Assembly (NCBI GenBank): GCA_958298945.1
Contig: OY282610.1
Span: forward strand, 45,763,667 to 45,827,666
Length of the DNA: 64,000 bases
Reading direction: 5' to 3'
DNA from: Atherix ibis
Lineage: Eukaryota > Arthropoda > Insecta > Diptera > Athericidae
Shown: positions 58,271 to 64,000 of the stretch, piece after piece
How the letters are laid out: each line of letters begins with the position of its first letter
How positions within the stretch are numbered: the stretch's first letter is position 1
Made by a program: the position numbers and the translations under genes
The notes under the pieces: generated by a model
What the model saw: only the letters and a program-made list of their open reading frames with translations
The model's database searches: none
Told to the model about the DNA's origin: nothing

Positions 58271-59818
58271 TTGCGGAAAAAAAATTGTAGTGCATCTGAT
58301 TCGTCACTGATCCCCTTCTCTTCCCACCCAAACGATTCCATGAAAATCCTGGGTATCTCAATTGCCCGTGGAGAAAAATGGAATCTTCAGATTAAAAATG
58401 CTGTTGACAAAATTAACATCATTCTCCGAATGGTTAAAATTTTAGTCAGCAGCAAAAGTAAGGTAAGACAAAGTGAGGCAATTAGAGTAACCAACGCCCT
58501 TTTGGACGGGACCTTACTCTATTTCCTCACTATATGTGTCAGTGTGCTAATAGCAGGGAAAAAGCTAGTCGAGGAGGCGGTAAAAAGTTACACTAGTCAG
58601 TGGAGAACATCGGACATCTCCGGTGGAATCCATACTGATAGAGACTGGTCGAAAACCTATTTTTTTCTATCTTCACAAAGCCCACCTAAGTTTAATTTAC
58701 AAAAACCTATGCCTTCCAAATTATCCCCTCCACACTTTAATCAAAAAGATTATCATCTCCCCCAGTTCAAAAAGGAATTCATCATCGCTATCCTTATTAA
58801 AATCCCACCTTGAAGGCAATTCATCCATCCTCCCCCTGGTTTTCCAAACTTCTTTTCCATACCCAGATTGGAAACCGTGGTTAGGTGCAAAGTTGAAAGT
58901 GACTGCTTCTCTTGAAAGGCTTAAGAAGGCTAGCACTGATCCGTCCACATATAGGAAATTTTTTTCTTTAACAGTTGGACAGATTAAAAGATCATCGACT
59001 GTTGTTCACTGATGCCGCCGCTGACACCGATGCTAAGTCTTTTTCGGTGATCGAAGTTTTTGGCTGCGGCACCCGCGCACTTTGTTGTGGAATCTTCCCT
59101 TATAGGGCAGCTCTTTTTGTGGAATCTTCCCTTATATTACGGGGAACTGTGGGCCATCAAAAAGGCAATTGAAATTACGACCAATATTCCCAGCCAACAA
59201 AGCGTTATTATTTTTAGCGACAGCCTTGCCGCCCTTAAAGCCATTTGTGTCCCATCGAGTGAGCCAGTACTTAGCGCAATTCGTCATAGCCTACTTAGCA
59301 ATTGGAGTGTCGAGTTGCAATGGGTGCTAGGGCATGTGGGAATTGTGGATAATGAAAGTGCTGACAAGTTGGCTGGAGAAACACTCAGTCGACCAGTGAT
59401 CACAGCCATTCCCAATCTGCCTCGCCTACTAACAGAATGGCAACTAACACCATTAGCCATCCGCAGACACGGTGACTGGACCAATAGCGACACATTTTTG
59501 TCAACTCATTGGAAAACCACTAATAAACCAGTGTATTCAACATCCATAACGAAATTCTGGGCGCGGAAGCTCCTCAGAATCCTGATTGGACATACTGCTC
59601 TTACTCATAACTTCCTTTTTGGCAACACCAATCGTCCCTTCTGCCAATCCTGTGGTACCCATTTCACTATCACCCATATTCTGCAGGAATGCCACATAAC
59701 CAAGAACTACTTTGCGAGCAGGATTCCTCCCATTATGGAGCTCCTCGAACCAACAACTCCATTCCCTAGTCCCCTATTTAAACTTCTACAACATACTAAT
59801 CTGCTCCACAAAATATAA
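58271..59818 (+). pseudogene. LINE ORF2 connection, RNase H and zinc-knuckle region
   Basis: 58271-58813 carries the thumb and connection text (MKILGISIARGEKWNLQIKN, RVTNALLDGTLLY). After frame changes, RNase H begins at LLFTDAAADTDA (about 58999), followed by a 32-bp tandem duplication (59087-59104 and 59119-59136 share GTGGAATCTTCCCTTATA) that itself shifts the frame. The open frame 59060-59818 then holds GELWAIKKAI (Glu), IIFSDSLAAL (Asp), LGHVGIVDNESADKLAG (His and last Asp), and the knuckle CQSCGTHFTITHILQEC with C-x2-C-x7-H-x4-C spacing. All four RNase H acidic residues seem kept. The stop follows at LLHKI. Presence of RNase H places it in the I/R1 assemblage. Confidence 0.9.
59080..59140. 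repeat. 32-bp tandem duplication inside the LINE RNase H region
   Basis: GTGGAATCTTCCCTTATA starts at 59087 and again at 59119. As 32 is not a multiple of 3, it explains the frame change between the two RNase H pieces. Confidence 0.85.
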
Positions 59819-59879
59819 CCAAAATTCTCAATATTCCATACTATATACTAACCACAGACCGGTCAGATGATTTTCAACA

Positions 59880-60400
59880 CGTACTACGAAGTCGCCAAAT
59901 GTCTATAAAGTGAAACAGCATAATTTTCAAGTTGTTCCGGAGGAAAATCAGCAAATTCACGGTAGTTAATTCTTGTGTGAGAAGAGCTTTGTAAGAATGT
60001 AAGCCCAAAATCCAACCGTAACATACACCCGCCCTAAAATCGATAAATTTGGGTCTTCATCAATACTTGCCTGAACGGCAGCAATATTATTGACACTTTG
60101 GCCTTCCACGGTTCGACGAATAGCGATCACGCTAGACTGACTATGACGACCATAAATTGAAGGAAGTGCACGATAAGTTGCAATAAAAATGCGGTTATTT
60201 TGATAAAAAAAATTGTGTAATTCTCAAGCTTTGTTGAGGTGTGTATCTTTCCATGAACAAATTACAAAACCTTACTGATATACAACTGACAGTAACAGAA
60301 GATTTTGACATTTTAAATATAGCAACACGGACATCTTGACAGCTAATTTTGAGCGACCTACCGCGGATTTATACGAAAAAGTAGCCAAAAATTCAATTGA
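59880..60400 (-). pseudogene. Tc1/mariner transposase relic (WPPRS type, copy W5), N-terminal half
   Basis: On the minus strand the sequence matches the N-terminal half of copy W3 (34640-35150) in nucleotide detail: TGCACGATAAGTTGCAATAA, GCGGTTATTTTGATAAAAAA, ACTGATATACAACTGACAGT and TCAAGTTGTTCCGGAG all have close counterparts there. The catalytic half is absent. Confidence 0.75.
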
Positions 60401-61520
60401 TTAGATCAGTTTTAGCACGAATAGCCGAGACGGCCATATATGGAACTAATGCCTAGAAATTATGATCCCAATAAAAAAAATTTCATTCGGCAAAACTTCT
60501 TTTAAAGACGAATCTTCATTCGATATTTTTAATTGAAAATAATTTTTATTTCAATTAAAATTTTTTTATTTACTTACAAGTTTAGAATTTTTTGAATAAT
60601 TTAAGTAACCAATAAAAATATTCTATTGATAATTAATAATAAACGAACTTATATCCTATGGAAAAATTTAAATGTTCAGTATTCAAATCCATTCAAATGG
60701 CAGTAAAATTTCACTAAGCATTTTGAATAAATAGGAGAATCTAATTAAGATGCTTCGCTTTCCAAACAAGAAAATTTTATATTATGAATATTAGAAAAGA
60801 TTTGATCTATGAAAGAATAAATATTAATCACACTAATTATTCTATGGAGTGAACAGTACTCGTACACCGTTTCATTAAGATCGAAACTGATATTGGGCAT
60901 AATTCTCTCAATAAACAATTTTGTTGATTTTGTTACGGAAATTGTTTGCGCACATCCTCAAATGTAAACCCAAATTGATTGTATCAATTTTTTTAATTAA
61001 CATATTTTCCTACAAGAGTATCATATCCACCCAAAATTACATACTCTAAGGATGCTGGGTAGCCGTACTTTCATTAGATGCGTGCTTACGAACGTAGAAT
61101 AATATTTTGAAATTTTCGTTTAGAGAAAATCTCCTGAAAATGTCCGTGATATGCGAACGGGGAAGTAGGTCTGCCGTATTCGTACGTGTACTACGGTAGG
61201 TACAATTTCTCTAATGGGAACCCATGTTTACAATGTGTTTATGGTTGTGTCTCTAATTTTAATTTCATTGAAAACTTTCTAAAATAATACCAACTTACAA
61301 ATTTTCTTAAATAATATCAACAAACTCTATTCGCAGTTATTAGATTCTATTTATAGTTAACAAATTTAATAGATAAATTTTATGAGAGATTGTTTGATTT
61401 GCATGAGATTCGACAAAATAAAATTTACAATATTCAAATTTGTTTTTAAATAAGTATCAGCTTTTTGTCTAAATATGTTTTTTTTTTTTAAATTTTTCAA
61501 ATATTATTTTCATAAATAGA
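60401..61520. other. AT-rich intergenic DNA
   Basis: Nothing recognised. Confidence 0.4.
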
Positions 61521-61522
61521 TA

Positions 61523-62746
61523 CGAGGGTCGTTCAATAAGTCCTTAGAAAATCCGAGAAATTGCGCTCGTAGTGTCGGTAAAGATTTTTTTTTTGTAAGT
61601 ACCATTATCTTATATAATTTCAGCTCGATCCATAGCGCAGGTCAATTTCTATCGTCGACTAAAGTTAACGACATTTATTTGTGCATAACAATGGAAAAAA
61701 GCGAGTTTAGGGCTGTCATCAAACATCTCCATTTGAAAGGCTTAAGCCCGAAAGAAATCAAAACCAAGTTGGATGCAGTTCATGGCACATCTGCACCTGT
61801 GTTTGCAACGGTTTACAATTGGGTGAATGAACATCGTTCATCCACAAAAGGTGAACATCGTGCAGGACGTCTAGTTGAGGTGTCTACTCCTGAAATCATC
61901 GACAAAATCCACGATCTGATTTTGAACGATCGGCGAATTAAAGTGCGCAAATTAGTTGAGGCCACGGGCATATCACAAGCTACAGTCACTTCAATTTTGC
62001 ATGAAAATTGTCTGTGAAAAAAATTTCGGCAAGATGGGTCTCAGAGGAGAATAAGCGCAATCGTGTAGTGGACTCTGAGGCTATGTTGGCACTCTTTCAT
62101 CGCAATCCTGCCGAATTCCTTCATCAATATGTCACTGTGGACGAAAGCTGGATACACTACTACACTCCAGAAACGAAGAGACAGTCATCACAGTGGATTT
62201 TCAAGGGTGAACGGGCTCCGAAGAAGGCAAAATCTGTGCCACCGGTCGGCACGGTGATGGCCACGGTCTTTTGGGATTCGCAGGCCATCATTTTTATCGA
62301 CTACTTGCAAAAAGGAAAAACAATAACAGGAGTGTATTACGCGTCGTTATTGCAACGGTTGAGCGAGGAAATCAAAGAGAAACGCCCCCACCTGTAGAAG
62401 AAAAAAATCCTCTTGCATCAGGACAATGCGCGTGTGTACACCTGCGCTGTTTCCATGGCCGAAATTGTGGAATTGAGAATAGAATTGTTGCAGCATCCCG
62501 CTTATTCACCAGATTTGGCCCCGAGTGACTATTTTCTTTTTCCCAATCTGAAGAAATGGCTTGGCGGACGACAGTTCACTTCCAACGAGGACGTCATTGC
62601 TCAAACGGATGAGTATTTTGCAGAACTTCCGAAATCCTATTTTTTGTATAGAGCTAAAAGGAGATTATGTGGAAAAATAAAAATTTTTTTAAAAAAAAAA
62701 CAGTTTTTTTTCCATCTTTTTCTAAGGACTTATTGAACGACCCTCG
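61523..62746 (+). mobile_element. mariner element, family A copy 3, TA-flanked
   Basis: Left end CGAGGGTCGTTCAATAAGTC at 61523 preceded by TA; right end AAGGACTTATTGAACGACCC, then TCG ending at 62746, followed by TA. The arms match over about 28 bp. The best preserved family A copy in the window. Confidence 0.95.
61691..62680 (+). pseudogene. mariner transposase pseudogene, family A copy 3
   Basis: Starts at ATG 61691 (MEKSEFRAVIKHLHLKGLSP). The first frame covers the N-terminal helix-turn-helix, TVYNWVNE, and RPVEVSTPEIIDKIHDLIL-like text, with SSTKGEHRAG; it loses frame at ILHEN (one A missing near 62005). In the next frame RWVSEENK lacks four residues of WVPRLLSEENK (12-bp deletion). The first Asp is in VTVDESW, then a TAG in RPHLKKKK (62396). 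The last frame has HQDNARVY (second Asp) and LAPSDYFLF (third Asp), and near 62647 a deletion removes DGIKILEKR-type text before ELKGDYVEK. All three acidic residues are present; four lesions make it non-functional. Confidence 0.93.
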
Positions 62747-62748
62747 TA

Positions 62749-63374
62749 TATTTATATAAGATAATATAGAATACACAAAAATTCATTTAAATGGAATAGT
62801 TTTAATCGAGGTGTATCCATGTATATTTTTAAGTCCTCATTTAATTTTATAAAAAAAAACTGTCGAGTGATTTACATATAATAATTTCTAAATTATTACT
62901 TTTCAATAGAACAGCGATATGAGATGTACAAATTTTGTTTGCCCAAAGGACCTATTCTATTTGTATTATTTCACTTTACGCATTCTTTTCGGAACATGGA
63001 GTCCCTTTTAACAAAAAATTATGTTTGTATCGGTTTTTAGATAAAGTTTTTGTCTTCGTTTAGTAGATGATCTATTTTACTAATAATTTTCGTTCAGTTT
63101 TTGGTGCTGTGCTATGCTTCGTTCAGTAGGAGAGGTGGCCATTGTGTACAGTTTTGGTTGTTGTCTTTGACCAAAACGAGTTTGTCCGCGATAGGTTTTT
63201 CCTCCCCAAAGATACAATTTATATTTCCATGTTTCTGCTAGCTTGTGGCTTCTTGAAGGATTTTTTCGCAATTTTTGTTAAGAAAAGGATAGAAAATAGG
63301 GAAATTATAGAAAAATGGAAAGTTTGAGTGGTTTTTTGCGAGTAAGCGTAGAACTATGATTTAAATCAGAAACA
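62749..63374. other. intergenic DNA
   Basis: 63080-63330 is less AT-rich, with short frames on both strands (63142-63327 plus, 63271-63080 minus). No domain recognised and no gene called. Confidence 0.4.
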
Positions 63375-63463
63375 GTTGAGATAAATTTGAAGTTGATCTA
63401 CAAAAGATAGGAACTTATATATTGTTCCTATCTTTTGTAGATCAACTTCAAATTTATCTCAAC
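63375..63463. repeat. perfect inverted repeat, 40-bp arms, 9-bp loop
   Basis: Left arm 63375-63414 begins GTTGAGATAAATTTGAAGTT; right arm 63424-63463 is its exact reverse complement and ends AACTTCAAATTTATCTCAAC. The loop is TTATATATT. Pairing stops immediately outside the arms. No matching sequence elsewhere in the window was found. It could form a cruciform or, if transcribed, a 40-bp hairpin. A very recent inverted duplication or a sequencing/assembly fold-back are alternatives. Confidence 0.95.
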
Positions 63464-64000
63464 GATGTAAAGATACTCTATCTGGAAAATTTATTATTGC
63501 AATGGTTACTTAAAATATAGTTTGATATTTTCAATTTTTTTTCAATGCTAGTTAGTACAGTGTTACCATAAAAACAGCCCCTAAAAAATTGAATTTTTTT
63601 TAATTATCTTTGATGATTAAGTAAGTTTGTAATAACAACAATTGATAAAAAATTATATTGAGATATAATTTCAAACTCATATTGAACAAAAGAACTTTCA
63701 GTGTTATATATCTAATTTTTAAGGCTTTGTTAATTGTAAAATATCCTGAACACTTTTTTTTTGACCCGATTACACTTCGTTGTATTGATTGCAAAAAGAC
63801 CTTTAATTCGATTACTGCCTAATTATCTATCGTCATATTGGGATAGTAGTAGTTTCTGTCAGAATTCTGGTTTAATAATAGTATAATAATTTTTTCATGA
63901 GCTCATTTACCGATTTATTACAGTTTATTTAATATTGATTTAAGCATATTTAATTTTTTACTTACTATAAAATATTTTTATTCTTCTAGAATAGCAGAAC
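63464..64000. other. AT-rich DNA to the window edge
   Basis: Nothing recognised. Confidence 0.4.

Larger units (their letters stand above)
57110..59818 (+). mobile_element. 5'-truncated non-LTR retrotransposon (I/R1 group)
   Basis: A continuous stretch of LINE pol sequence from a linker region (AWNNFTASIDSRTSPKEAW, 57170-57235) through RT, RNase H and a C-terminal cysteine knuckle. The apurinic endonuclease and ORF1 are absent. No target-site duplication was found by eye. It is less AT-rich than its flanks. A tail fragment of the same family lies at 50010-50300. Confidence 0.9.

Noticed and set aside
63080..63327. Overlapping short frames on both strands near the right edge as a small gene.
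   Set aside because: No domain or codon signal separates either from chance.

Overview
This is AT-rich eukaryotic DNA, almost certainly from an insect. The evidence is the density of mariner-type elements and insect-style non-LTR retrotransposons, the absence of operons or ribosome-binding sites, and long AT-rich stretches without genes. A fly is plausible from the general look of the repeats, but that is inference. I recognise no intact host gene. Nearly everything identifiable is a transposable element or its wreckage.

Layout. 1-860: right part of a mariner (family A) running off the left edge. 1366-2264: deleted mariner (family F). 3750-4730: LINE reverse-transcriptase relic, minus strand. 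5280-6060: relic of a WPPRS-type Tc1/mariner transposase, minus strand. 9119-10367: near full-length mariner (family B) with TA-flanked inverted repeats. 12431-12763: a 28-bp tandem duplication and a tRNA-like SINE head. 13640-14720: two WPPRS transposase relics head to tail. 17366-18358: decayed mariner (family E). 18640-24245: a segmental duplication in the order A, F-type foldback mariner, B, A', B'. 25060-26307: Himar1-like (irritans) mariner, minus strand. 26570-27240: LINE RNase H relic. 27400-28260: very old mariner. 29040-31660: satellite array of about 300-bp units. 33446-33516: second tRNA-like SINE head. 34290-35160: WPPRS relic. 38647-39039: short family-E derivative, followed by a dispersed repeat. 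44106-45380: mariner (family D) with two frameshifts. 45400-45780: WPPRS relic with an inverted repeat. 46358-46430: third tRNA-like sequence. 46579-47786: family A mariner, minus strand. 50010-50300: detached LINE 3' tail. 50828-51566: second foldback F element. 51577-52345: repeats and a dispersed repeat. 53800-54580: RTE-like LINE relic. 57110-59818: I/R1-group LINE with RT, RNase H and zinc knuckle, broken by frameshifts. 59880-60400: WPPRS relic. 61523-62746: family A mariner. 63375-63463: perfect 40-bp inverted repeat.

How the parts relate. No pathway is encoded. The mariners fall into at least six families (A-F), and every copy carries a visible lesion: stops, frameshifts, internal deletions, or loss of catalytic acidic residues. 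Some relations look informative. Two family-F copies share the same rearranged right half, giving roughly 140-200-bp inverted terminal arms, so they look like a non-autonomous foldback lineage. All three F copies lack the DNA-binding N-terminus at the same junction. Families A, B and F have similar terminal repeats. A segment of about 1.7 kb has been duplicated locally at high identity. I found no convincing new functional system. The best leads are the foldback mariners, the satellite array, the perfect hairpin near the right edge and the unclassified dispersed repeats.
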